The notes below the pieces were generated by a model that searched no databases, was not told the DNA's origin, and saw only the letters and a list, made by a program, of their open reading frames with translations. From NCBI GenBank assembly GCA_004151065.3, contig NWUY0300038109.1, positions 40,287-51,630 on the forward strand: a stretch of 11,344 nucleotides of DNA, in the 5' to 3' direction. The DNA comes from Larix sibirica (taxonomy: Eukaryota; Streptophyta; Pinopsida; Pinales; Pinaceae). A program made the position numbers and the translations under genes. How positions within the stretch are numbered: position 1 is the stretch's first letter; each line of letters begins with the position of its first letter. This document shows positions 1-8,917 of the stretch, in pieces.

Positions 1-165
1 ATTGTTGAAAATGATGCAAATATCTTACTATAATAGTTTCCACCACACTTTTGCTTAAAGTGTCAAATAATTTACATACAATAATACTAAGAGCGACCAA
101 CAATAAACTGTTAATTATTGAAAGAAAGTTAACACACAAAATACCATAGCAACCAATACACACGA

Positions 166-497
166 ATTATCAATGGCAAATTATATAAATTAATTGATAC
201 CAACAGATGACTTTCCAACAGACGTTCTTTAAGCTCTCTTCCTTTAAATTTCTGAAATTATCCTCGTCTTCATCCTCAGTGCAGGTATAGTCCAGTAAAG
301 AAACAAAAGCATCATGAATTGAAATTATTATCAATGGCAAAATTATATAAATTAATTGATACCAACATATGACTTTCCAACGGATGTTCTTTAAGCTCTC
401 TTCTTTTAAATTTCTGAAATGTATCCTCGTCTTCATCCTTAGTGCATGTATAGTCCTGCAGATCAATAAAGAAACAAAAGCATTATGAATTGAAATT
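166..497. repeat. Tandem duplication, 161-bp unit, two copies
   Basis: Two head-to-tail copies begin at 166 and 327 with the shared string attatcaatggcaaa. Both end near gcatNatgaattgaaatt, at about 326 and 497. They differ by scattered substitutions and small indels: the second copy has an extra a after caatggcaa and a short insertion before aataaagaaac. Read on the minus strand, each copy carries an acidic stretch (DEDED) followed by a mixed basic/acidic segment. An AG dinucleotide after a T-rich run (rc of ctgcagatcaataaagaaac) could resemble a 3' splice site in the second copy. The open frame of about 98 residues across both copies is probably a by-product of the repeat. No family is recognised. 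Confidence 0.85.
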
Positions 498-857
498 TCA
501 AACTTATAAAGAGTTTTGGATTTTCACATATTGTTTCATTGCAAAATCATTACAAATCTCCTTTAAAAATAATAATAATTTAATCTTCCCCAAAGATGAA
601 TTTGGATATGGGACTCTTCTTCTACCCTCCAAATTAATGCAAAATTCATGAATATTACAATGTATGACACATACTTGAAGTGGAACCTAGAGATATTACA
701 ACTAGACTCTCGTGTGCATTTGTGGAAAAATATCAAATGATTCTCAATTTGAATGCTTGATGCAAGAGTTTTATGAGTTTCGTCGAATGTGAATTGAATT
801 GATTGCAATGTTATAATGTGCATTATGTGTATATTTTTTAAAGAATACTTTACTAAA
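498..857. other. AT-rich stretch with no recognisable gene
   Basis: Both strands were read. The minus strand has an open frame of about 105 residues (563-880), but its translation shows no domain, no compositional sign of a protein and no homology I can name. It runs into the tandem repeat that starts at 858. I treat it as a chance open frame. Confidence 0.6.
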
Positions 858-991
858 GAGTATGAAAATATATCCTTCATATGAATTCCATAAAAATAAC
901 CTTAGTATTGGCTCAAAGGAATGCGAGTATGAAAATATATCCTTCATATGAATTCCATAAAAATAACCTTAGTATTGGCTCAAGGGAATGC
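858..991. repeat. 67-bp direct tandem repeat, two copies
   Basis: The string gagtatgaaaatatatcc starts at 858 and again at 925, giving a period of 67 bp. The copies are almost identical over the part covering tccttcatatgaattccat and agtattggctcaa. One visible difference is caaaggaatgc against caagggaatgc. The end of the second copy overlaps the start of the next repeat (971-1138), so the block is nested. Confidence 0.9.
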
Positions 992-1138
992 ACCTTTGCA
1001 TACAAACAAAAGCTTGCATTTCCATTTCCATCTCATAGATTTTATGAAAGTATTGGCTCAAGGGAATGCACCTTTGCATACAAACAAAAGCTTGCATTTG
1101 CATTTGCATTTCCATTTCCATCTCATAGATTTTATGAA
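971..1138. repeat. 78/90-bp tandem repeat with an internal hexamer expansion
   Basis: agtattggctcaagggaatg starts at 971 and again at 1049, and a truncated third start (agtattgaaag) is at 1139. The first unit is 78 bp and the second 90 bp. The 12-bp difference is two extra copies of a hexamer in the run of gcattt/ccattt units near 1095-1118. Both lengths are multiples of three, which explains why three overlapping frames on both strands stay open here. These are low-complexity repeat translations and not genes. Confidence 0.9.
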
Positions 1139-2153
1139 AGTATTGAAAGAATGGCCTTAAGAGTTGCTTCTCCAAGTTGAATTATTCATATGTTATGAAG
1201 ATACAAATCAAGAGACATGAAAAAGGATGGACATATCAAATCTACTTCTTTGGTTTCAAGTTTCAATATTTACGTACGAACCTTTACTTGAGTGATTCCT
1301 TATGATTACTTTGTAATTCTTGTGAATCCCACGAATGTAACAAATGGTTATTTTATTTGAACAATCATGAGAAAAAAAGTTCTATAACCATTCCTTAGTG
1401 TTATTTGTATGTGGTTTCTTCATCTCATGTTCAAAGGTTGATTTTGAAATTGTTATGAAAGATTTTGTGTGAAATATTAAAGGATGAACCATTGAAGTTT
1501 ATCCCATCTTTAAATAACTTCCATCTCATAAAGTTGCAAGGAAAGGGACAAGGATAAAAGATGATGAGCATACAAATGTGTTCCATTAGTGCAAAAGGAT
1601 TTCATATGCAGATGTATAACATATGGAGATGCAAACACCTTACAAATAATACAATCATGTAGAACATGCTTTAAGGAGTGAAACTAAGATCTACTTTGCG
1701 AAATCACTACCAAAATCTCACTTTGAGATCTATTGTGAAACTGAGATGCATATCTCCCCCCATATCCCCATCTGTGTCATACTCTACACCATTTATCATC
1801 CCTTTTTTGGTTCTTAAGCAGTATCTACTCTTCCTAGGAAGAGGGGGTTGGGAAAATCATTCGAGTGTGATGAGATTTTTGCAAGCATACATTCTAAGGA
1901 CTAGTATTAAATGGCATATTTTCTTTTTATATCTAAATTCTATCCATTAATACCTAACCCATTCTCTTTTGAACACTTTGACCCCCCTCTCTTTGGGATG
2001 GAATTATCTAGAGATTTATGACTTTCTCCTAAGGTTGTCCAATGTCTTTCAAGGAGTTTGAGGGGACTATGATCGTGAAGAGAAATTTCATTTACAAGAA
2101 AGGGCATATGCAAACATTTATATGAGTGAATGCCTCAACATGTTTCTCACCAC
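1139..2153. other. No recognisable gene; unassigned AT-rich DNA
   Basis: About 1 kb with no domain I can name on either strand. The only sizeable open frame (1678-1950, plus, 90 residues) is rich in Ser/Pro/Leu, shows no motif and has no supporting context. A small local similarity exists between gaaactaagatctac (1680) and gaaactgagatgcat (1737). The stretch could be the decayed downstream part of the minus-strand LINE fragment at 2154-2867, but I could not match any ORF2 motif here. Confidence 0.55.
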
Positions 2154-2867
2154 TCAAAATTCCATAGCCATTGTTTCATCTTTAGGAACCCTGAATAGAT
2201 TTGAGAGGCAAGTTGCCATCATTTCCTCTTCTCTAGAAAAATGAATTGATTTTTTCTTTGGTTGTGCTTCTGATGCATTTTGTATTGCTTGAATATCAAT
2301 GGATATATCTTTTAAAATTAATATGAATCCCTTTTGATGATATTTACAATATTTTCGCTTCATATTCTCCATCCCTTCATTCTCCTTAGGACTTTGGTGG
2401 AACACACTTTTTAGCCTCCATTCATTTTTGTGGAACTTAGAGAGCAGTCTTTTGCAACCTATCCATATGTGACACATCATGCACATCCAAACAGAATATG
2501 AACACAATTCAAGGTCTGTGTATAGTTCCACTTCCTTATTTTGATATCTAATGCATTTGAAATTCCTTCCTTTAGATTTAATTACCAATATGCATGTTAT
2601 AACTCTTGAGAGGATTCTTTTTAAAAACTTGTCATCTAGATTGATGAAGGAACCCGAGCTATTGCAAATCCCTTTAAACATCTTGAAGGAACACAAATTT
2701 AATAGTAGTTTAGGGATCTTGACCCAAATGGGTTAAACTACACTTGACTCCCCTCTAGGGTCAAAACACGAAGAACAACGTCTCAAAGTTAGCATTGTAG
2801 AGCCCTAATACCACTTGGAACTAAAAAATGTTTCAACATCAGCTTTATTTTTGAAGGAAAATGAAAT
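2154..2867 (-). pseudogene. LINE ORF1 fragment (DUF4283 domain), degenerate
   Basis: Plant LINE ORF1 proteins carry a DUF4283 nucleic-acid-binding domain followed by a CCHC zinc knuckle, and are thought to coat the element's RNA. On the minus strand one frame runs from 2867 to 2154 and reads in family order: FSFKNKADVE (from about 2861), GSTMLTLRR (about 2804-2778), FDPRGE, PIWVKIPKL, FKMFKGI and GSFINLDDKFL. A knuckle-like CMMCH follows near 2480. Two in-frame stops interrupt it: TAG at 2807-2805, where the family has an aromatic residue before GST, and TAA at 2735-2733, just before PIWVK. The expected Trp after LRR is Cys, and the His of the CCHC motif is lost or displaced. A Lys/Glu-rich tail follows. 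There is a further in-frame stop upstream at 2870-2868. The sequence differs clearly from the plus-strand ORF1 at 4735, so it is a different LINE lineage. Identification is from memory of family motifs. Confidence 0.75.
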
Positions 2868-3935
2868 TCATCCCCTCATAAGTAAATGAAACTAATGGAT
2901 ATATATCAGTATTTGAAGGGAAAATATTTTCTCAAGTACTTGATAACCGAAAATGTCTCACTAAGCTCTATATCTGGTGGTTTAATGCTTATAATATGTA
3001 TAATATTAATGGATCCTACTTATAGTGTTGAATGATGTGAGACTTGTGGTAACAAAAGATTGAAATTTGGCCATCTATGGTTTTCAATGAAACTCTCTAG
3101 GGTTTGAAGTTGGTATGCAAACTAAATAAGATCAAACAATCTCTAAACGACTCACTGGAAGGGGCATGTTGAGGACAGGGATTGTCATCCCATGTAGGGA
3201 AATTTTTAAGGATCCATACTTATCTTAAAGTGTAGAAACTTTGGCAAGTCTTACTAATTCTTAAAATGCCAACCATAAAATATCTGGCTATATTTTTGTA
3301 AAAATATTCAAATTTCTAAGGAATTTATATAGTTTCTAGAAACCTTTGGTGATTTTTAGAGTAAGATACTTTTATACTATATAAATTAGACAATTTTTTT
3401 ATAGAAAAAATGGAAATTGGCAAATCATGTTTTGGAAACGAAACTTGGAAAATTAACCCATGGGCAAAATTCAACCCCTAAAATTTTCCTTGGTCATGTG
3501 AGTGGTTTATATATCCCTATAGATCAAGTCTGGTGGAAACCTTGTAGTCAGGATCGACCCAAACCATGACATATATGAAAAGCTTAGTGTATCACTAATT
3601 CACATTCTTCAAATAATAGGTAGAAAGGATTGTGAGCTCCATTCCTATGGGTTTCAAAGGTCTTACCATGGTTTCATAGGATGGAAAAATAGCTAAGATT
3701 TATTCTTACGAGGTTGGAAATATAGCTCTCTACAAAACAATGAGAATTTATATGGAGTTTCCCATCTATCAGAGATGGCGAGCATGTGAGTGTCTTCTTT
3801 ATTTGCATCCATAACTTTATATGGAAAATTGAATCTTGGTTGTTTACTTATGGGACCCTAAGTACAAATGTAGCAAGAAAAATTAAAAAAAGTTATGGCA
3901 AAACCTATTCCTAAAAGGAAAAAATTGGAATACTA
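2868..3935. other. Unassigned AT-rich stretch, possible retroelement debris
   Basis: There is no open frame of useful length and no RNA gene signature. The segment 3080-3170 has a faint Copia-RT-like string (see findings). A purine run (ggaagggg, 3157-3164) followed by ca and tgttgagg resembles a polypurine tract next to an LTR start. However, I could not find a matching LTR end or second copy, so no element is called. The part after about 3400 could belong to the 5' region of the downstream LINE, but shows no diagnostic sequence. Confidence 0.5.
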
Positions 3936-4226
3936 ATGATGAAGCTGGACAAGGTGGATAATTTCTCACCATATTCCTACAAGCGCCAAGACATGTGTAT
4001 GTATTCTTCCTTTGTTAGAGGGTTTTTTTCGGCTCAATCACTAGGATTTGGAACCCTTAGAAAATTTGGTTCCATATATTTGCAGGAGACTTTATCAAAG
4101 GTTTTTGCTGCAACAGAGGATAAGGGTATGAGTACTTGGTGTAGTGGTGATGAGTTTAACACCCTTGTTAGGTCATATGAGGAGGTAGCAGTTTCATCGA
4201 TCCATCCATTGGTAGAGGTGGTGTAG
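3936..4226 (+). other. Unrecognised 96-residue open frame
   Basis: An uninterrupted frame from an ATG at 3936 to a TAG ending at 4226. The translation has balanced composition (no low-complexity run, some acidic and hydroxyl residues, four Cys), which is more protein-like than most frames here. There is no signal peptide, membrane segment or named motif. It lies about 500 bp upstream of the recognisable ORF1 domain of the plus-strand LINE and on the same strand. It could be the N-terminal part or 5' leader of that element, a captured gene fragment, or chance. I do not assign a function. Confidence 0.3.
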
Positions 4227-4734
4227 TAGGTGGGTTGTATAGGTTCATTAAGGTCCCTATCGATTTGTCGATTAGTCCTTTAGAGTAGCATTATTTGGAT
4301 CCGAAAAATATTTTCTCTTACACTTTGCCTTATTTTTTTCCCTCTCATGGATATGATTTTCAAACTAGGTTAGGATTTTCCCATGCTTCTAACTTTTTAG
4401 ATAGTGGGATAGTGTTGATTTCACTGGTTTGTTACAAATCCAATGTGTGCAACCTAGGCATGGAGTAATATATCCATCTACAAGATTCCCATGCCCATAG
4501 AACCAATCACAATACATGGCATTAATGGTTGTGACTCCAAGGGTGATAAGAGATTAGGGGATTAGGGATGGTGAATTCTATCTAGTGAATGGAGGTGGTG
4601 AATTCTATCTAGTGAATGGAGGAGAGAATCTATCATTTTATTATATTTTTTTTACTACGATTGGAGGTTCAGTTGAATCTTCTTTTTAACAAACTTGAGG
4701 GAGCTACTAGGTGTGCTAGTCCGGTGATAGTAGT
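4227..4734 (+). other. Stretch between open frame and LINE ORF1; no gene
   Basis: No domain was recognised. It contains stops in all plus frames and the exact 27-bp duplication at 4569-4622. It is probably 5' leader or the decayed ORF1 N-terminus of the LINE that follows, because the same-strand ORF1 similarity begins right after it. Confidence 0.4.
4569..4622. repeat. Exact 27-bp tandem duplication
   Basis: A 27-bp unit starting tggtgaattctatctagtg occurs at 4569-4595 and 4596-4622 with no difference between copies. The lack of divergence in otherwise badly decayed DNA indicates a young event, or recent replication slippage. Confidence 0.93.
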
Positions 4735-5998
4735 GCATTGGAAAAATATGCAAGACATGTGTCAATCAAACTAAAAGGGGCACCAATAAAAAATTATGGT
4801 GTTAGGTGAGTATATTCTCTTGAACAAAGTGGTTGAAATTGTGTCAATGGAAGTGGTAAGCCATTTTATGGGTCAGAGAATAAGTGAGGCAACCTTAAAT
4901 ATGTGGGTACAATATTTATGGGAAATGGTGGTGGGTTATATGCCAAAAATTTTCATTCTTTCTTATATTTGGATGGGTTTCACATTCAACTATGTCAAAT
5001 ACTTGAAGAGGATATTGGGTGTTGTTTTGAGTTGGAGCTCAACTATGTTATTTTTTAAACTCTAGACACTTTTCTTCAACACGAGGAACAAAATTGGAAA
5101 TAATGCCAATTTGGGTAAATATTACCAATGCTTCATCTTTAGTTTCGGTCCTATGAGGTTTTCAAAGCTATCGGTAATGAAATAGGGGATTTATGAAGTA
5201 GACATAGTTTTGAAGAAATCAATGTGATGATATTTGCTAAAATTCTTATGGGCATTGACACTCATGAGAGATTCACCCTAGAGTAATTTGGGTTTCATTT
5301 TAAGTGTGCTTGATGTCATGTGGTAAACAATTACTCAATGTCATTTTTCCTTGGTTATTGGTTGAATAAGAGGGAAGCAATGGAGAGATTGGACCACCCA
5401 AAAAAAAATCGAAAATAATATGGTGGGTGGGGAGGCTCAAGACTTGGTATCTAGCTTGCGTTAGGGTGTAGTGAAGGACTGTGATGTAGTTTTGAAAGGT
5501 GATGATACCATCCTTGAGGTCGAGAGGGAAAATTATGCTCCATAAAAAATGTGTGAAGATGATTTAAAGGAAGTGTCATCATAAGAAATTACAAAGACAA
5601 ACTCACATATTGATGCTATTATTGAAGGTATATCCATTTTTGACTTGCTTCCTTTATATAGTATTTGTCTAATGGTTATTGGGTTTGGGGAGAACATTGT
5701 TTGTAAATTTATGAAATTTGAAGGTCCTATGGGTTTTGGTGTTTAATGTGAGGGAATCAAAACTAATTAGGGTGGTTTCTCATATATTCTTAGGAAATTG
5801 AGGTTTGGTTTAGGGCATGCTTTTTTAAGGACCATTCCAACAAACCAATAACATTTTTTGAATGGTGTTCCATGGTTTCCATGGGCAAGGAGGAGTATGG
5901 AAATGATGGGGTTTCTATATATTCCCTTAGACCTAGAAAAATATATGTCCTATGTTGTGAGGAGGTGTGGTAGGTGGTATTCCCATGTCTAAAGTAAG
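4735..5998 (+). pseudogene. LINE ORF1, DUF4283 domain with degenerate zinc knuckle
   Basis: Probable RNA-binding (gag-like) protein of the LINE. Ordered matches to the family across frames: LEKYARHVSIKLKG with NYGV (4738-4803), RISEATLNMWVQ and GYMP (about 4880-4945), a hydrophobic/aromatic block, then STMLFFKL with TLFFNTR (5034-5090). FKAIGNEIG (about 5162-5188) and FEEINVMIFAKILMGIDTHE (about 5210-5270) follow. A Cys-x-stop-Cys-His remnant of the CCHC knuckle lies near 5305-5320. The core changes frame at least twice: 4738 and 4796 are in different frames, and there are stops after FFKL and within the knuckle. After about 5400 the tail is acidic and then unrecognisable, with repeated stops. 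The end at 5998 is approximate, set only by the start of ORF2. It differs in wording from the minus-strand ORF1 piece at 2154-2867. Confidence 0.72.
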
Positions 5999-6127
5999 GG
6001 GTTTTAGACGAATAAATTTCAATATTTCATTAGAACAAGAGAAGGAAAATCTTGAAGTCCAAGTTGGTAAGCAATTACCTATTGTGGGAGATATTTGAGC
6101 AATTCATCCCTAGGGAGTGGGTAATCA

Positions 6128-6866
6128 ATGATTGGTATGTTACTAAATTATAAGGGGTTGGGTCACCCCTAAAAAAGGCCCTTGAAAAGGATTGTGGAGG
6201 CACACAAGGATAAACTTTTGTTACTATATGAAACTATGGGAGAAGGTTATAGAATCCATACTCAATTAAAAAAGATCCTACTTGGGTGGGATTTTATTTT
6301 TTCTTACTCTAGGGGAACATCTAGTGGCTTAATTCCAGGTTGGAAAACTAAGTTTCTTTTATGTACTAATGCTTTGGATTTTGAATATGGTTTAGGCATG
6401 ATATTGTATTCTCGGTATATGGGAATGGAAAGTTCAGTCTTGAACATTCATGGGCCTTATGTAGAGAGGATTCTCTTATGGGAAAAAGTTTTTCAACTTT
6501 AAGTAGCTAGACCATGGCCATAACATTGTGGGGAGATACATGAATTTCTTTGTAGGGAATTTTGAGATGTGGGGTGAGGCACCTCAAGTGAACCCTTTAT
6601 ATAACTTTTTTGCAAGGAATCATGAAGAGAAGGGCTTATTTAATTTAATAATAGTAAAAATCAGACCCACTTGGAGAAACAAGAGAGAGGGTTTGAAAGG
6701 ATGTTAAAAATATTAGAAAGGTTTTTAGTGACGAAAGGATTTTTGATCGATCATATGAGAATCAAACCATGGTTTGGAACTTGGGGTGACTCAGGTAACT
6801 TCCCTGTCCTTTTGGAGATGGTTGTTGGGGGTGAAAAGTTTCCTAGTTCCTTCAAGTTCAATGCAT
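6128..6866 (+). pseudogene. ORF2 endonuclease domain (EEP fold), inactivated
   Basis: An exonuclease-endonuclease-phosphatase fold nicks the genomic target in L1-type elements. The Asn of the opening motif (6146-6148) and the metal-binding Glu of the QET-type motif, here YETMGEG (Glu at 6230-6232), are present. VLNIHGPY (about 6448-6471) fits the family. The GGDxN block near 6528-6545 is disrupted: one frame gives VGRYMNF, while a neighbouring frame keeps a GD, so a small indel is as likely as a substitution. PTWRN (about 6667-6681) is intact. The final SDH catalytic motif reads Ser-Gly-Asn at 6791-6799, so both catalytic Asp and His are lost. Frame changes occur between 6502 and 6525 and near 6690. 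It ends at PSSFKFNA, as in the family. Confidence 0.85.
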
Positions 6867-7343
6867 AGTGGTTGGAAGATGATGACTTTGTAAATCAAAT
6901 GAAACATCATTGGATTTCATTTGATGGGAGAGAAGAGAATATTCAATTATTCAATTATTTTAAAATCATAAAAGGGTAAAGCAAGCAACTATAAAGTGCG
7001 CACATGGGAAAAGAATTGGAAGTGAGGAGGACTTAGTAGAGATTGAAAGTCAGTTGGAGGATATATACTTTCAAGACTTGGGAGTCTTTATGGAGAGGAT
7101 CACAAGACTATTATTAATGATATTGAAAAAAGGTAGAGGCATTTGATGGATGAGAAACTTGGTGACTTAGAGACATAAAAGATCTTTGTGGATAGAAAAG
7201 GGTGATGATATTACTTTTTTTCCATCAATATTCTAATCATAAGAAAAATGCCAATTCCATCTGGAATATGTAGGGGCATAATGGTTCATTGATCACTAGA
7301 TTTAAGGATTTGGTAAGTGCTAGAGTTAATGATTTTAAGGGTA

Positions 7344-7945
7344 TATTTAAGAAAGATGATAGGGTCTTTATTGTTGAGGTCGTTAGAATGGATACTTACT
7401 TTCGTAGTAAATTTGTCTCTAAGGATGATAATGTTAGTTTGATGGAAGTTATTTCTATGGAAGAAGTTTATTTGGTTCTGCACTCTTTCCAAAAGTATAA
7501 GAATCCTAGGCTAGCTAGGTGGCCTATAGATTTTTTCTTTGGTTTTTATGAATTATTGGAGGAAGACTTGCTAACAATAATCAAAGAATCTAAGCATTTT
7601 GGAAGGATTTGGGTATCCTTCAATACCACTTTCATTACTTTAATTATTTAAGAAAGATGATAGGGTCTCTATTGTTGAGGTTGTTAGAATGGCTACTTAC
7701 TTTCCTAGTAAATTTGTATCTAAGGATGACAATGTTAGTTTGATGGAAGTTATTTCTATAGAAGAATTTTATTCTGTTTTGCACTCCTTCCAGAAGTATA
7801 AGAATCCTAGGCTAGATAGGTGGCCTATAGAATTTGTCTTTGGTTTATATGAATTATTGGAGGAAGACTCACTAACAATAATCAAGGAATCTAAGAATTT
7901 TGGAAGGATTTGGGTAGCCTTCAGTACCACTTTCATTACTTTGAT
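7344..7945. repeat. 301-bp tandem duplication inside the RT region
   Basis: Two units, 7344-7644 and 7645-7945, both start with tatttaagaaagatgatagg. Hand alignment shows about 24 substitutions and no indels, so about 8% divergence. The period is not a multiple of three, so the second copy is in the next frame, and the junction creates a TAA at 7649-7651 that ends the first copy. Each unit encodes the same RT N-terminal segment with VLHSFQKYKNPR. Only the second continues into the following family sequence (PKIYKPSNF), which shows that the event was an internal duplication in an existing LINE copy. Confidence 0.95.
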
Positions 7946-8042
7946 TCCTAAAATATATAAACCTTCCAACTTTGATGAGTACATGAACATCTCCTCATGC
8001 AACCACATATGTAAAATAAAAATATATTGCAAGACGAGTGAA

Positions 8043-8047
8043 GGAAC
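8043..8047. repeat. Left copy of probable 5-bp target-site duplication (ggaac)
   Basis: ggaac directly precedes the inserted sequence and recurs at 8913-8917. Joining the LINE across the two copies gives gtg aag gaa caa cta tct, coding VKEQLS, the expected family continuation, in frame. Confidence 0.65.
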
Positions 8048-8912
8048 TGTTGGTGTACATGTACATCTCTTTTAAATTTATGGTGGACAATAGCACTCCT
8101 ATTGGATTTTTCCCATAATTTAAGGGTCAAGGGAACACTTGCATGGTAAAACCCCATTTTTAGGGTCAAAGATGATCTCATAGCTAATTAAACCCCCTTT
8201 TTTAGGGATTCGTGCACTTAAGTTAGCAGTTTTGGCTTGATTAACTACCTATTTCACCTTAGTTGGATATTTTGGCTTAGTTAACTACCAAATTGGTTAT
8301 TTTGTCTTGGTTATTTGCCTAGTGCAAGTTCCTAGTTGGATAATTTGGGATATTTAGACTTCAGTTTCACATGCATGACTGAGTTAACTACCTCATGAGG
8401 CAGTTCTAGGACCAGTTAACCCTAACTACACATGTGTGACCTGGTTTACTTCCTATGGAAGGTGCACTTGTCTAATATTGGCACAAAATCACCTCTCTTT
8501 ATGAATTCTAGGCCTAGTTAATCCCTAGCATCACTAGCATGGTCAACATAACTGCATAAAGAGGGCACATTTGACCATTCAAGGTGATTTCTCTTAAGCT
8601 TAACTAGCTTTTATGCTTGTGCATGTAATTAATCCTATATTGGTTACTTCTATATGTAAGCTTGAATCTAATTGATCAAGCACTTATACAATTCATTCAT
8701 TGATGTACTCTATTGAGTGTTCAAATGATTAATGGAGACTACTTAGCTTAGATCTTTATTTGAATTCTCTCTTGATTTCTATGCAATTCTATTGAAGTCC
8801 CATCTTTGAAGACCCCTCTTCGTTAGGATAATACCTTAATATTCTCTATATGGATTGCTAACTATATTGTTGCTCCATTTAGCTTCCATATCCATCGGTT
8901 CAAAATCTCATG
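8048..8912. mobile_element. Inserted element of about 865 bp, probable solo LTR
   Basis: This block interrupts the LINE RT reading frame and has no coding similarity. Its left edge starts TGTTGG, typical of an LTR retrotransposon end. Its right edge is ...atctcatg before the second ggaac, so a CA terminus would lie 2 bp inside (8909-8910). The 5-bp flanking duplication fits integrase-type insertion. Inside, a segment of about 20 bp (ttttggctt..ttaactacc) recurs at about 40-bp spacing (8230-8250, 8270-8290), and gttaactacc recurs at 8383. There is no tRNA-primer site, polypurine tract or ORF, as expected for a solo LTR. Alternatives are a non-autonomous DNA transposon or another short non-coding element. 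Strand is unknown. Confidence 0.6.
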
Positions 8913-8917
8913 GGAAC
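8913..8917. repeat. Right copy of probable 5-bp target-site duplication (ggaac)
   Basis: Matches 8043-8047 exactly. LINE similarity resumes at the next base, in the frame that was left at 8047. Confidence 0.65.

Noticed and set aside
563-880. Minus-strand open frame of 105 residues
   Set aside because: No motif, no family likeness and an AT-driven composition; likely chance.
881-1180. Overlapping plus- and minus-strand open frames of 68-99 residues
   Set aside because: They are translations of the 67-bp and 78/90-bp tandem repeats and show only repeated Met/Glu/Phe/His runs.
1678-1950. Plus-strand open frame of 90 residues
   Set aside because: No recognisable domain or signal, and it lies in otherwise stop-filled DNA with no context supporting a gene.
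2798-2818. Minus-strand TGGTATTAGGGCTC resembling an LTR-retrotransposon tRNA-Met primer-binding site (TGGTATCAGAGC)
   Set aside because: It falls in the middle of the ORF1 DUF4283 reading frame, where the family has a W-aromatic-x-GST motif. The codons on both sides continue the domain in frame, so the likeness is coincidence.
7286-8181. Minus-strand open frames of 68-87 residues opposite the RT region
   Set aside because: They are shadows of the plus-strand LINE RT codons, repeated because of the 301-bp duplication.
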